Below are positions 28,955-38,364 of a stretch of 56,691 nucleotides of DNA, piece after piece. Within the stretch, counting starts at the first letter, position 1. The number at the start of each line of letters is the position of its first letter. Below the pieces are notes generated by a model that saw nothing but the letters and a program-made list of their open reading frames with translations, had not been told where the DNA came from and did not search any database. The DNA comes from Alphaproteobacteria bacterium. Lineage in GTDB: Bacteria; Pseudomonadota; Alphaproteobacteria; Reyranellales; Reyranellaceae. Location of the stretch: assembly GCA_017307275.1 (NCBI GenBank), contig JAFKFK010000038.1, forward strand, positions 1 to 56,691, read 5' to 3'. The position numbers were made by a program, and so were the translations under genes.

Positions 28955-29871
28955 TGGCAAACGCCACTATCACAACGGGCGCCACGGGCGCTCCGACACG
29001 CCCCAAGTACGGCAGCATGAGCCGTGACCGGCGCTGGGCGCTGCGCTGGTCCTATTTCTTCCTCGTGCTGTTCGCCATCTTCTTCCTGATGCCGCCGATC
29101 TACATGCTGATCACCTCGCTGAAGACCAGCGCGGAGATTTCGGCGGCGACAAATCCGTGGTGGATTTCCAATCCGACGCTGCAGAACTACATCGATCTCC
29201 TGTCGCAGAACCAGTTCCTGGTCTTCTTCCGGAATTCGGCAATCGTCTCGATCTGCGTCGTGATCCTGACGATGACGATCAGCGTGATCGCAGCGTTCGC
29301 GCTGGCACGCATGAAGTTCTGGGGCTCGGCCACGCTGGCCACCGGCGTGTTCCTGACCTACCTGATCCCGGAAACCCTGCTGTTCATCCCGCTGTTCAAG
29401 ATGTTCGCCTGGGTCAACGAGGTGTTCGGCGTCCAGCTGATGAATCATTGGTGGACGATGATCATCCTCTACCCGACGCTGACCGTGCCGTTCGCGACCT
29501 GGATCATGATCGGCTACTTCGCGTCGATCCCGAAGGAGCTCGACGAGGCGGCGCTGATCGACGGCGCCACCTGGATGCAGACGCTGACCAAGATCTTCAT
29601 CCCGGTTGCGTTGCCGGGGATCATCGCGGCCACGATCTTCACCTTCACGGTGGCGTGGGCGCAGTTCCTCTATCCATTGGCCTTCACCACCTCGACAAGC
29701 GAGCTGGTGCTGCCGGTGGGCATCGTGACGACCCTGATCAAGGGCGACGTCTTCAACTGGGGACAGATCATGACCGGCGCGCTGCTCGGCGCGGCTCCGC
29801 CGCTCATCATCTACGCCTTCCTGATGGACTATTACATTGCGGGACTGACCGCAGGCGCGACAAAGGGATAG
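28954..29871 (+). CDS. ABC transporter permease, MalG/UgpE type
   Basis: Second channel subunit, 305 residues, six helices, first near 29-53 (WSYFFLVLFAIFFLMPPIYM). The EAA loop DEAALIDGATWMQTLTKIFI contacts the ATPase. Translationally coupled to the upstream permease; the ATPase gene starts 7 nt after its stop. Confidence 0.92.
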   Translation: MANATITTGATGAPTRPKYGSMSRDRRWALRWSYFFLVLFAIFFLMPPIYMLITSLKTSAEISAATNPWWISNPTLQNYIDLLSQNQFLVFFRNSAIVSICVVILTMTISVIAAFALARMKFWGSATLATGVFLTYLIPETLLFIPLFKMFAWVNEVFGVQLMNHWWTMIILYPTLTVPFATWIMIGYFASIPKELDEAALIDGATWMQTLTKIFIPVALPGIIAATIFTFTVAWAQFLYPLAFTTSTSELVLPVGIVTTLIKGDVFNWGQIMTGALLGAAPPLIIYAFLMDYYIAGLTAGATKG

Positions 29872-29878
29872 TCGACAC

Positions 29879-30979
<1,101 letters not shown>

Positions 30980-30991
30980 AACTTCTTGTCG

Positions 30992-31058
30992 TCCTGAGCG
31001 TAGCGAAGGACCTCATCGCCGGTTGCCACTGGCATGGGATCCTTCGCTGCGTTCAGGA
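30992..31058. repeat. REP-like inverted repeat element
   Basis: Two 19-bp arms, TCCTGAGCGTAGCGAAGGA (30992-31010) and TCCTTCGCTGCGTTCAGGA (31040-31058), are inverted with two mismatches and a 29-bp spacer. This is the widespread intergenic palindrome type whose one strand reads as HPERSEG in translation. It lies between the ATPase and SDR genes and may form a strong mRNA hairpin. Confidence 0.8.
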
Positions 31059-31087
31059 TGGCAGAAAACGCTATTAAGGAGACATCG

Positions 31088-31852
31088 ATGGGTTCGTTGA
31101 CGGGCAAGGTCGCCTGGGTGACCGGCGCTGGTTCGGGTATCGGCCAGGCCGCGGCAGTTGCACTGGCGAAGGAGGGGGCGACGGTCGTTCTCACGGGACG
31201 CCGCAAGGCACCGCTCGCAGCGACGGCCGCGATGGTCAAGAAGGGTGGCGGCAAGGCCGAGGTGAAGCCGGGCGACCTGATGAAGGCGAGCTCGGTCACC
31301 AAGATCGCCGCCGACATCGGCAAGAAGTATCGCCGTCTCGATATCCTGGTGAACAACGCCGGCCTCAACATCCTGGACCGGAGCTGGGCGAAGCTTTCGG
31401 CCAAGGGCGTCGACGAGGTGGTGCACGGCAACCTCTCCAGCGCCTTCTACTGCACGACGGCGGTCCTGCCGTTGATGCGCAAGACGGGCGGCGGCGTGCT
31501 GATCCACACCTCCTCGGTGGCCGGCAAGGTGCCGAGCCTGCTGAGCGGCCCGGCCTATTCGGCGGCCAAGCATGGCGTGGTGGCGATGAGCCATACGATC
31601 AACATGGAAGAATGCGTGAACGGCATCCGCTCCTGCGTCGTCTGCCCGGGTGAAGTGGCGACGCCGATCCTCGACAAGCGGCCGGTGCCGATCACCAAGG
31701 TGGAGCGGGCGCGCATGGCCCAGTCCGAGGATGTCGGCGACCTGATCCGCTACATCGCCTGCCTGCCGCCGCACATCGTCATCAACGAGGTGATGATCAA
31801 CCCGACCTGGAACCGCGGCTATGTCGCGAGCCTGAAGCGCGGCAAGTCCTGA
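31088..31852 (+). CDS. SDR family oxidoreductase
   Basis: Short-chain NAD(P)-dependent dehydrogenase, 254 residues. Cofactor motif TGAGSGIG, NNAG, the catalytic Ser in IHTSSVAG and YxxxK in AYSAAKHG. TGRRK after the second strand hints at NADP preference. The C-terminus (INEVMINPTWNRGY) is as in classical SDRs. ATG at 31088 follows AAGGAG. In line with the importer operon and with the Ldh2 gene 16 nt downstream, so it probably oxidises the imported compound or its product. Confidence 0.9.
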   Translation: MGSLTGKVAWVTGAGSGIGQAAAVALAKEGATVVLTGRRKAPLAATAAMVKKGGGKAEVKPGDLMKASSVTKIAADIGKKYRRLDILVNNAGLNILDRSWAKLSAKGVDEVVHGNLSSAFYCTTAVLPLMRKTGGGVLIHTSSVAGKVPSLLSGPAYSAAKHGVVAMSHTINMEECVNGIRSCVVCPGEVATPILDKRPVPITKVERARMAQSEDVGDLIRYIACLPPHIVINEVMINPTWNRGYVASLKRGKS

Positions 31853-31867
31853 TACTGGAGTCCTGAC

Positions 31868-32962
31868 ATGGGTACGGTGACGATCAAGGCGAAGGCTCTC
31901 GAAGCCTTCGTCGCGGACATCTTTGCCTCGGCGGGATGCTCCAAGGAGGAGGGCGGCCGCATCGGCCGCTATCTCGTAAGCGCGAACCTCTCGGGCCACG
32001 ACAGCCACGGCGTGGTCCGCGTGCCGCGCTACGCCCAGCAGAAGAAGAGCGGCACCGTGGTGGCCGACGTGAAGGTCGACGTGCTGGTTGACACGCCGGT
32101 GATCGCCGTCGTCGACGGCAAGTACGGCTTCGGCCAGACGGTGACGCCGCAAGCGGTCCAGATCGGCATCGACAAGTGCCTGAAGACCGGCCTGTCGGCC
32201 GTGACCCTGCGCAATGCCGGCCATGTCGGCCGCGTCGGCGACTGGGCCGAGATGGCAGCCGCCGCCGGTCTGGTGTCGGTGCACTTCGTCAACGCGTCGG
32301 GCAGCGTCCTCGTGGCGCCATTCGGCGGCGTCGAGCGGCGCTTCTCGACCGCGCCCTACTGCGTGGGCGTGCCGCGTCCGGGCATGGATCCGCTGGTCCT
32401 CGACTTCGCGACCTCGATCGTCGCCGAAGGCAAGGTGCTGGTGGCGAGCCAGGGCGGCAAGAAGGTGCCCGACGGTGCGCTGGTCGGACCGGATGGCAAT
32501 CCGAGCGCCGATCCGCATCTGCTCTATGGCGACTACACGCCGACCGGCCCGCGCGACCACAGCAAGGGCACCGGTGCGATACGGGCGTTCGGCGACCACA
32601 AAGGTTCGGGCCTCGCCTTCATGTGCGAGATCCTGGGCGGTTCGCTCTCTGGCACGGGCGCGACCGATCCCAAGCGCGGACGTTTCGCCAACGGCATGCT
32701 GTCCTTCTACATCGATCCCAAGGTGCTCGATGCCGAAGGCTTCTTCCCGACGGACATCGCGAAGTACGTGGCCTTCGTGAAGAGCTCGAAGCCCACGAAG
32801 GCGGGCGGTGAGATCCTGGTGCCGGGCGAAGCCGAGGTCCGCACGCGTGCCCAGCGGCTGGCCGACGGTGTGCCGCTGCCCGACGACACCTGGGCCGCCA
32901 TCATCGAGACGGCGCGGTCCGTCGGCCTCGACGAACGGCGCATCCAGCAGGCGACGATGTAG
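31868..32962 (+). CDS. Malate/L-lactate dehydrogenase family oxidoreductase (Ldh2)
   Basis: NAD(P)-dependent 2-hydroxyacid dehydrogenase of the Ldh2/YlbC fold, unrelated to classical LDH, 364 residues. The catalytic His region SGHDSHGVVRVPRY, the cofactor segment NAGHVGRVGDWAEMA and the IRAFGDHKGSGLAF stretch are typical. Family members act on malate, lactate, sulfolactate, ureidoglycolate or sugar-derived acids. Its genetic coupling with SDR and aldolase genes suggests stepwise oxidation of an imported hydroxy acid or sugar acid. Confidence 0.88.
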   Translation: MGTVTIKAKALEAFVADIFASAGCSKEEGGRIGRYLVSANLSGHDSHGVVRVPRYAQQKKSGTVVADVKVDVLVDTPVIAVVDGKYGFGQTVTPQAVQIGIDKCLKTGLSAVTLRNAGHVGRVGDWAEMAAAAGLVSVHFVNASGSVLVAPFGGVERRFSTAPYCVGVPRPGMDPLVLDFATSIVAEGKVLVASQGGKKVPDGALVGPDGNPSADPHLLYGDYTPTGPRDHSKGTGAIRAFGDHKGSGLAFMCEILGGSLSGTGATDPKRGRFANGMLSFYIDPKVLDAEGFFPTDIAKYVAFVKSSKPTKAGGEILVPGEAEVRTRAQRLADGVPLPDDTWAAIIETARSVGLDERRIQQATM

Positions 32963-32975
32963 CATCATGGCGCAG

Positions 32976-33002
32976 CAGCGCGGCGGAGATGCCGCCGCGC
33001 TG
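32976..33002. terminator. Hairpin between convergent Ldh2 and photolyase genes
   Basis: Eleven-bp perfect stem CAGCGCGGCGG / CCGCCGCGCTG (32976-32986 with 32992-33002), 5-nt loop, no T-tract on either side. Probably a transcription stop or 3' stabiliser shared by the two convergent genes; not a canonical intrinsic terminator. Confidence 0.5.
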
Positions 33003-33013
33003 CCGGCGTGCCG

Positions 33014-34375
33014 TCAGGAGGTGAGGCGCGCGATCCGCTTCACATAGGCGTCGATGTCGAACTTGCGTTCGAGCCCGGATGCCATCATCGAGCGCACCTT
33101 GCCGAAGATCGGGCGTTCCGGCCATGGCCTGTCGTGCAGGCCGAAGCACCAGGCGACGCCGGCGTAGGAGTTCGGGTCGCGACCGCACAGGAAGTAGCGG
33201 TTGTTCAGGGCGAGCGCCGTCGAGAATCCCTTCTCCGGCGTCGGCGACCATTCCAGGATCTTCTTTCCCCAGTACATGCGCATGTAATTGTGCATGTAGC
33301 CGGTGAACACCATCTCGCGCATCGCGGCGTTCCAGTAGGGATCGTGCGTCTCGGCCGCCGCGAGCTGCGCGGCGCCGTAGAGGTGGGGGCGGCGATCGGT
33401 TTCGTGGGCACGGAGCGTCCGGCGCGCCCACTCGGGCAGGCAGGCGTAGCTGTCGTAGCGCGGCTCGTGTTCGACGAAATTGATGGCCAGTTCGCGCCGC
33501 ACGATCAGTTCCTCGAGATAGGCGGCGGCATCGGGCCGATCGGCGTTGGCTTCGCTCACTTCGAGGGCGATCTCGACCGGGCTGATCTGCCCGAAATGCA
33601 GATAGGCACTGAGGAAGGACACCTGCTCGCGAGCGGGCTCGCTTCGCCCGTCGGCATAACCCGCGAGCCCACCGCTGACGAAGGCTCGCAGACGGCGGCT
33701 GGCCTCGAGCGAGCCCCCCTTGAAACGGTCGACCGGCGGCACGCTGCGGTCGATGTCGAGCTTGGCGAGAAGGCCACTCGCGTCGGACACGTCGAGCGCG
33801 TTGGGCAGGGAAAGCGAATCCGCCTTCACCTTCACCGCCGTGCGCGGCAACGGCCGGACGAAATCGTCCCGCACCTTGAGGATCTTTGGGCGAAGGGTGC
33901 GGGCGGCGATCTCCTGCTTGCCGGAAGCGAGGTCGACCGGCACCACGACGTCGCCCTCGATCTGGATCACGCGGCAGGCGGCGGCCTCGGCCAGCGCCGT
34001 GCGCCACGTCTTCTGGTGACGAAGATAGCCACGGTCGCAGACGACGAGGGCTGCCTTTCGCGCCAGGGCGATGGCAACGGCTTCGGGGGAGCCGCGCAGG
34101 ACGGCAAACCCGATGCCGCGCCGCGCCAGGGCCGCGCCGACGTCGGCGAGACCGTCGAGCATGAAGGCATAGTGGCGCGCGTTCGCGTCGGGGTAGCCGT
34201 CGGTCAGGCCGAAGCCGACGAGGACCGGAAGGCCCAGCCGGTTGGCGCAGCCGACCGCCGTTTCGAGCGCCGGATTGAAGCGCTCGCGCTGGGATTGCTG
34301 CATCCAGTAGAGGACGTAGTCGCCCGGGCGCTCGGGGCGGTCGTTGAGATTCTGTTGCCGTGCCGGCTCTATCAT
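33014..34375 (-). CDS. phr: Deoxyribodipyrimidine photolyase, class II
   Basis: FAD enzyme that splits cyclobutane pyrimidine dimers with blue light. 453 residues, class II by its C-terminal FAD-binding region: FTGYMHNYMRMYWGKKILEW, then ALNNRYFLCGRDPNSYAGV and WCFGLHDRPWPERPIFGKVR. The N-terminal alpha/beta part starts with YVLYWMQQSQR. ATG at 34375. Its convergent neighbour is the Ldh2 gene; upstream on the same strand is the ACP gene, 70 nt away. Confidence 0.95.
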   Translation of the reverse strand: MIEPARQQNLNDRPERPGDYVLYWMQQSQRERFNPALETAVGCANRLGLPVLVGFGLTDGYPDANARHYAFMLDGLADVGAALARRGIGFAVLRGSPEAVAIALARKAALVVCDRGYLRHQKTWRTALAEAAACRVIQIEGDVVVPVDLASGKQEIAARTLRPKILKVRDDFVRPLPRTAVKVKADSLSLPNALDVSDASGLLAKLDIDRSVPPVDRFKGGSLEASRRLRAFVSGGLAGYADGRSEPAREQVSFLSAYLHFGQISPVEIALEVSEANADRPDAAAYLEELIVRRELAINFVEHEPRYDSYACLPEWARRTLRAHETDRRPHLYGAAQLAAAETHDPYWNAAMREMVFTGYMHNYMRMYWGKKILEWSPTPEKGFSTALALNNRYFLCGRDPNSYAGVAWCFGLHDRPWPERPIFGKVRSMMASGLERKFDIDAYVKRIARLTS

Positions 34376-34445
34376 TCCGGCATCTTACCGCGTCTCGGTC
34401 GAAGTGATCGGCGTCAAACGCCGGCCGCAATCGCGCACGGCCCGA

Positions 34446-34754
34446 TCAGCGGAAGTTCGACTGCCCGAAGGAAAAGTGCGGCCGGCGGGCCGGAACCCTT
34501 TCCGAGCGAACAGCGGGCTCGGCAAGGCGAGAGCGGATGTAGCCGACCGCATCACCCACTTTGACGAAGGTGCTTGCGACCTTGGTCGGGATCTCGATGT
34601 CGAACCGTTCTTCGCAGGTCATGACAATCTCGACCAGGTCGAGACTGTCGGCGCCAAGCGTGTCCTTGAAAGACGCGTCGTCGGTAATCTGCGCTTCGGT
34701 AACTCCGAGGTGCAGGACGATGATGTCCCGGACCTCTGCAGCAATGTCGTTCAC
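34446..34754 (-). CDS. Acyl carrier protein with C-terminal extension
   Basis: Phosphopantetheine carrier, 102 residues. The carrier core is complete to about residue 78; the attachment site is Ser in LGADSLDLVEIV. A basic tail of about 24 residues rich in Arg, Pro and Phe follows (EPAVRSERVPARRPHFSF). The start is GTG at 34754 with GAGG 7 nt upstream. It is unlikely to be the housekeeping acpP, which sits between fabG and fabF; a specialised lipid or secondary pathway is possible, but no acyl enzyme is nearby. Confidence 0.85.
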   Translation of the reverse strand: MNDIAAEVRDIIVLHLGVTEAQITDDASFKDTLGADSLDLVEIVMTCEERFDIEIPTKVASTFVKVGDAVGYIRSRLAEPAVRSERVPARRPHFSFGQSNFR

Positions 34755-35090
34755 AACATCACCTCAAAGGCAGGGTCCCCCACGGGCCACTGCTCTGTCG
34801 CCTATTGAGCGCTCGAAGCACCTCCACGGCCAGTGATCAGTTGGCGAGGCCGTCGGGTTCCCAGACGGAGTGACTTCCGGGCAACAGACTCCGGTCGCCG
34901 GATGCCCGACGATTGTCTCTCGGCAAGACCTCGGGACCTCCCGAATCACCTATGGAATCAACGGCCTGCAGGCATCCTCGCCTGGCATCTCATCCCATGT
35001 TGCGTGCCGGGAGCCGATTCTCCCTTTGAAACCGGCGAAGGCGGCGCGCAGGATTACGAAGCGTCTCCGATCGAACGAAGAGAACGGCAT
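34755..35090. promoter_or_regulatory. Divergent region between ACP and cyclase genes
   Basis: 336 bp. The cyclase frame stays open through it from 34833, but that part lacks family similarity and a ribosome site, so I treat it as non-coding. It should hold promoters for both genes; no clear boxes or RNA fold was seen. Confidence 0.4.
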
Positions 35091-35825
35091 ATGGCGCGGC
35101 AACAATCGCTGATCTGCAAGGGCTGCTGGCAACAGATGCATGTGCCGATCCCGCTCCGCGGGGCGCTGTCGGTGCCGTTCCGCGTCGTCGGCTTGCGTCC
35201 GAGTCGCATGAACCCAAACACCTGCACCTTCTGCGAGCTGATGTTCAAGCGCGTAATGAAGGCAACCAAGATCACCATCGACGCCACAATCCTGTTCGCC
35301 GACGTCCGGGCCTATACGAGCCTGTCGCAATCCTTGTCGGCGACGGCGATGGGCGATCTGCTCGACATCTTCTACGACGAATGCGCCGGCGCCATCTGGG
35401 AGTACGATGGGCTCCTCAACAAGACCATCGGCGATGCCGTAATGGCCGTGTTCAACTTTCCGATCCGCCAGGAGGACCATGCGAGGCAGGCATTGCTGGC
35501 GGCGCGTGAAATCCAACGCCGATGTGCCATCAGGAAAGCGGAGTTTGCCGAACTGACAGGCGATGCCGGCGTCCAGGTCGGCGTCGGTGTCGGCATTCAT
35601 TGTGGCGAACTGAGCTTCGGGGAGTTCGGCCGCACGCACCGCGACCTGACCGCCATTGGGACGGTCGTGAACACCGCCTCGCGTGTCCAGGCGGTCGCCG
35701 TCTCCGGCGAGATCCTGGTGACGGAAGCGGTCTATCAACGCGTGAGCAATGACCTGCCGGACAGCACTGCCAGGCCCTATGAACTGAAAGGCTTCGATCG
35801 CCCCCTCGCGCTTTACGTCGGGTAG
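35091..35825 (+). CDS. Class III adenylate/guanylate cyclase with N-terminal cysteine pairs
   Basis: Makes cAMP or cGMP; 244 residues. From residue 60 a class III catalytic domain: first metal Asp71 in ILFADVRAYTSL, second in NKTIGDAVMAVFN, and transition-state NxxxR in TVVNTASRV. Before it lie two Cys pairs, CKGC (9-12) and CTFC (45-48), which look like a metal-binding or redox knuckle. No membrane segment. I start at ATG 35091, where similarity and the Cys module begin; the frame is open to 34833. The ATG has GAAGAGAACG upstream. Divergent from the ACP gene. Confidence 0.85.
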   Translation: MARQQSLICKGCWQQMHVPIPLRGALSVPFRVVGLRPSRMNPNTCTFCELMFKRVMKATKITIDATILFADVRAYTSLSQSLSATAMGDLLDIFYDECAGAIWEYDGLLNKTIGDAVMAVFNFPIRQEDHARQALLAAREIQRRCAIRKAEFAELTGDAGVQVGVGVGIHCGELSFGEFGRTHRDLTAIGTVVNTASRVQAVAVSGEILVTEAVYQRVSNDLPDSTARPYELKGFDRPLALYVG

Positions 35826-35834
35826 GCGTGCGGC

Positions 35835-35954
35835 CTACCGAAGCGCTACAAGTTCCAGCATCGGCCGGCCGGCGGTGATGACCAATCCGAGTAAGGCTAC
35901 AACCGCACCGGCCACCACAAGCATACGCAGCCAAGAAAGAAACTCTTGCCGCAT
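35835..35954 (-). CDS. Small single-span membrane protein (39 residues)
   Basis: A short frame on the minus strand with a strong ribosome site GGAGGAAACG just before the ATG at 35954 and TAG stop. The protein begins MRQEFLSWLRM, continues with one hydrophobic helix of about 20 residues (LVVAGAVVALLGLVITAG) and ends LELVALR. Ends 9 bp from the convergent cyclase gene. Function unknown; small inner-membrane protein by topology. Confidence 0.6.
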   Translation of the reverse strand: MRQEFLSWLRMLVVAGAVVALLGLVITAGRPMLELVALR

Positions 35955-36168
35955 CGTTTCCTCCACGCTGGTTCAGCGAGATCTGACGTCTCTTGAGCCG
36001 ACGTTGGCACGGGAGCGCTCTTGCGTCACGTCGGCCTGCCCGCCCTTGTGGATAAAGGAAGCCTCTTGGCTGGTCTCGAGGCGCCAGGCGCAGTGCATTG
36101 CGAGAGAACTTTGAACATGAGAGCCTGACAATCAGCATCCGCAATAACACTGATAATGGGAGGGCATG

Positions 36169-36444
36169 ATGTCCGACGATCGGAAGAAGGTCTTCGAGCG
36201 CTTTGGCGACCGGTTGGCCAAGTTGGAGGCGGCCCGTCACGAGAAGTCGGCGCGTTGGCAGATCTTCCATCTCCACAATGCGCTTACGGCGCTAGAGACC
36301 GATCACAGCGCCGCCGATCTGCATCTCGACGAATTCGATCGGCACGAGCTCGAGAAGGAGTATCCCGAACTCGAGGCCGACCGTGTACCCACGATCGAGG
36401 AGCTGCGGTCGCGGTTCGACGTGGTGGCCGGCGGCGCATTCTGA
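36169..36444 (+). CDS. Hypothetical protein, 91 residues
   Basis: Small charged protein, mostly helical by composition (RKKVFERFGDRLAKLEAARH and many Asp/Glu/His), no signal or membrane segment. Good ribosome site GGGAGGG; of two adjacent ATGs (36166 and 36169) the second has the better spacing. Not recognised; no conserved motif seen. Confidence 0.65.
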   Translation: MSDDRKKVFERFGDRLAKLEAARHEKSARWQIFHLHNALTALETDHSAADLHLDEFDRHELEKEYPELEADRVPTIEELRSRFDVVAGGAF

Positions 36445-36501
36445 AGGATTGCAACGTAAGGGAGAGGCCGCAAAGCCTACTCGTCGACAGGGGAGAGTCG
36501 C

Positions 36502-36708
36502 ATGAGAGTGAAATGGCGTGATCGGCCTCGAAACCAGCGCTGGGCAGTGGTGGGCGCGTTCCTTGGAATGATACCGGCAGTATTTGCGGTGTTCGAATAC
36601 GCCTACCACGGCACGATATTCGATCGTTACCTGATCATGGTGGCCGGGCTTCTCGGCGGCGGTGCCATCGGGATGCTGTTGGCGTCGCTCACGGCCCCCA
36701 AAACGTGA
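36502..36708 (+). CDS. Small membrane protein, 68 residues
   Basis: Basic N-terminus MRVKWRDRPRNQRW, then two hydrophobic helices (about 14-32 and 44-63) with Gly-rich GLLGGGAIGMLLASL. GGGGAGAGTC precedes the ATG. Two-helix inner-membrane protein of unknown function, 57 nt after the upstream small gene. Confidence 0.65.
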   Translation: MRVKWRDRPRNQRWAVVGAFLGMIPAVFAVFEYAYHGTIFDRYLIMVAGLLGGGAIGMLLASLTAPKT

Positions 36709-36732
36709 CCACGGCAGGAGTCGGGCGGATCG

Positions 36733-37734
36733 CTATTTGATCAGGCTCGGCAACGTGGCGGCCAGGAGACTGGCGATCATCAGGTTGCCGCGCATGTTCA
36801 TGTGCGTGGCCGCATAGAAATCCTGCGGCTTCGGCTCGGTGTTGAGGCGGCGGAAAGTGTCCACGGTCGCAAGTCCGCAGGTCGTCGCGCAGTCGAGAAC
36901 CGCCTGCGCGAGGTGGCGCTGTTCTTGTGCGAACGCTTTGTACACCCAGGTATGGGGAGGGTATTGGGCCATCACGACGATCTTGACGTTGTGGTCCGCC
37001 TGCATTCTTGCGAGCCGCTGGACGAGCCGTTGGGCGATTTCCAACCCGAAGCCGGCGCGGTGTACCCGCTTATGATAGCCGACCAGATGCTGCAGCGTCG
37101 GGGAGAGGTCGACCAGAATCCGGTCCATCCGTCGTCGGATATGGACCGGCAGTCGTGCCCGATTGGGCACAGGCACGCCCTTCAGAACCAGCTGGTCATC
37201 CTCGATCCCGAACCAAGGTTTGTTGCGCCACCACATGCGGCTCATCTCCGTGCGCAGTATGTCGTCTGCGATGAAGCTCACGATGATGACGGAAGGTTTG
37301 TGCGTGGCCGTAAGCTGCTCGGCGCGCAGGACGGTCTGGTCGAAGCCGTAGCCGGTCACGCCGCCGTTGAGGACGTGGCGGCCGGTCAGTCTCTGTAACT
37401 GGGCTGGCCAGGACTCCTCGTCGCTCACTTCATCCCCGTAGGTAAAAGAATCGCCTACGGTCAGTATCGACCCATCGCTCGACTCTGGTCTTTCACCGTT
37501 GAAGCGAAGGCCGTCTGCATCGATCGTGTGGAATGATCCGCCGAACCCGGGGCCGCTGAATCCGGGATTTGGGATGTAGCCCAGAAGGTCGTCGTGGATA
37601 AAATGTACTGACATTGCTCGCCGACGTGATTCTTCTCCAAGCAGACCGACTTGCCATTCGGGGGTCACCGGGCCGGAGTTTATAGCGAAAGCGTCCAGTT
37701 GTGGCCAAGCCGTGGCCTGGCTGGCCAGAATCAC
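36733..37734 (-). CDS. SGNH/GDSL hydrolase family protein
   Basis: 333 residues with the SGNH blocks: block I ILTVGDSFTYGDEV (Ser), Gly in VLNGGVTGYGFDQ, and the C-terminal acid/base in DFYAATHMNMRGN. Such enzymes are esterases, often trimming acetyl groups on surface polysaccharides or peptidoglycan. The GTG at 37734 has CGGAG 6 nt upstream. There is a weak hydrophobic N-terminus but no clear signal peptide. Confidence 0.8.
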   Translation of the reverse strand: MILASQATAWPQLDAFAINSGPVTPEWQVGLLGEESRRRAMSVHFIHDDLLGYIPNPGFSGPGFGGSFHTIDADGLRFNGERPESSDGSILTVGDSFTYGDEVSDEESWPAQLQRLTGRHVLNGGVTGYGFDQTVLRAEQLTATHKPSVIIVSFIADDILRTEMSRMWWRNKPWFGIEDDQLVLKGVPVPNRARLPVHIRRRMDRILVDLSPTLQHLVGYHKRVHRAGFGLEIAQRLVQRLARMQADHNVKIVVMAQYPPHTWVYKAFAQEQRHLAQAVLDCATTCGLATVDTFRRLNTEPKPQDFYAATHMNMRGNLMIASLLAATLPSLIK

Positions 37735-37997
37735 AATTTTCTCCGATTGGCCGACGGCACCTCGATCGCCCAGGCATGCGTGAGACGATCTCGGGTACTT
37801 GCGCGACCAGGTACAAGACCGACCATGTTCGGGCCGACCGGGTTTCTAATCCCCGAGTGCACCGTCATCGGGCGGAATGATATCGCCGATCAAACGCTGC
37901 CTTCCACCGTAGTCCAAAGGCCCTTCGTCCGCGAGCGGCCGCGATCCGGCCTTGGGGCGGGAAGGTGTTGCGAAAAAAGGAAGAGGGGGAGGTTGCA
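37735..37997. other. Gene-poor stretch upstream of the SGNH gene
   Basis: 263 bp with no convincing gene on either strand; frames present are short and lack ribosome sites. It should include the SGNH promoter on the minus strand. Confidence 0.4.
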
Positions 37998-38219
37998 ATG
38001 GAAAAGTCCATCGACCTGCCGCGAGGTTGGCAGATCATCACGACCCCGGCGGTTGAGTTGAACGTAGCCTGCGGAGCCATGGCGCCGATGGTGACGTATG
38101 AGACGTACGTTCGCGAGCGGCGTTCTGCGGATCTTCCCGAAGCACCGAAGCGAGCCGGCGATCGTTCGGGCGCGCGCTTTCTGTTTCCAAGATGGTGCAC
38201 GCTGGGCCGAGCCTGTTGA
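37998..38219 (+). CDS. Hypothetical small protein (uncertain)
   Basis: 73-residue frame starting MEKSIDLPRGWQIITTP, preceded by a strong GGGGGAGG at 6 nt, which is the main reason to list it. The first half looks protein-like; the second half (RRSADLPEAPKRAGDRSGA on) is less so. It may be real or a decayed gene. The 145 bp from its stop to the antiporter start hold no other gene. Confidence 0.4.
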   Translation: MEKSIDLPRGWQIITTPAVELNVACGAMAPMVTYETYVRERRSADLPEAPKRAGDRSGARFLFPRWCTLGRAC

Positions 38220-38364
38220 CGTCGATCCTGCCGTCGATTCGATGTTCTGCCCAATAGCCCCGGTGAGCGGCGTTCGGGAAGTCCCGCCAGACAGCGGGTT
38301 GACGAAGTTTGGAGAGAACCACCAAGCTCCGGGTTGAGCTGCTCACGGTATCCGGGGGAGTCGG

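Noticed and set aside
31013..32968. Minus-strand reading frame (651 codons) across the SDR and Ldh2 genes
   Set aside because: Covers two intact genes on the other strand and begins in the REP-like repeat; no ribosome site or domain.
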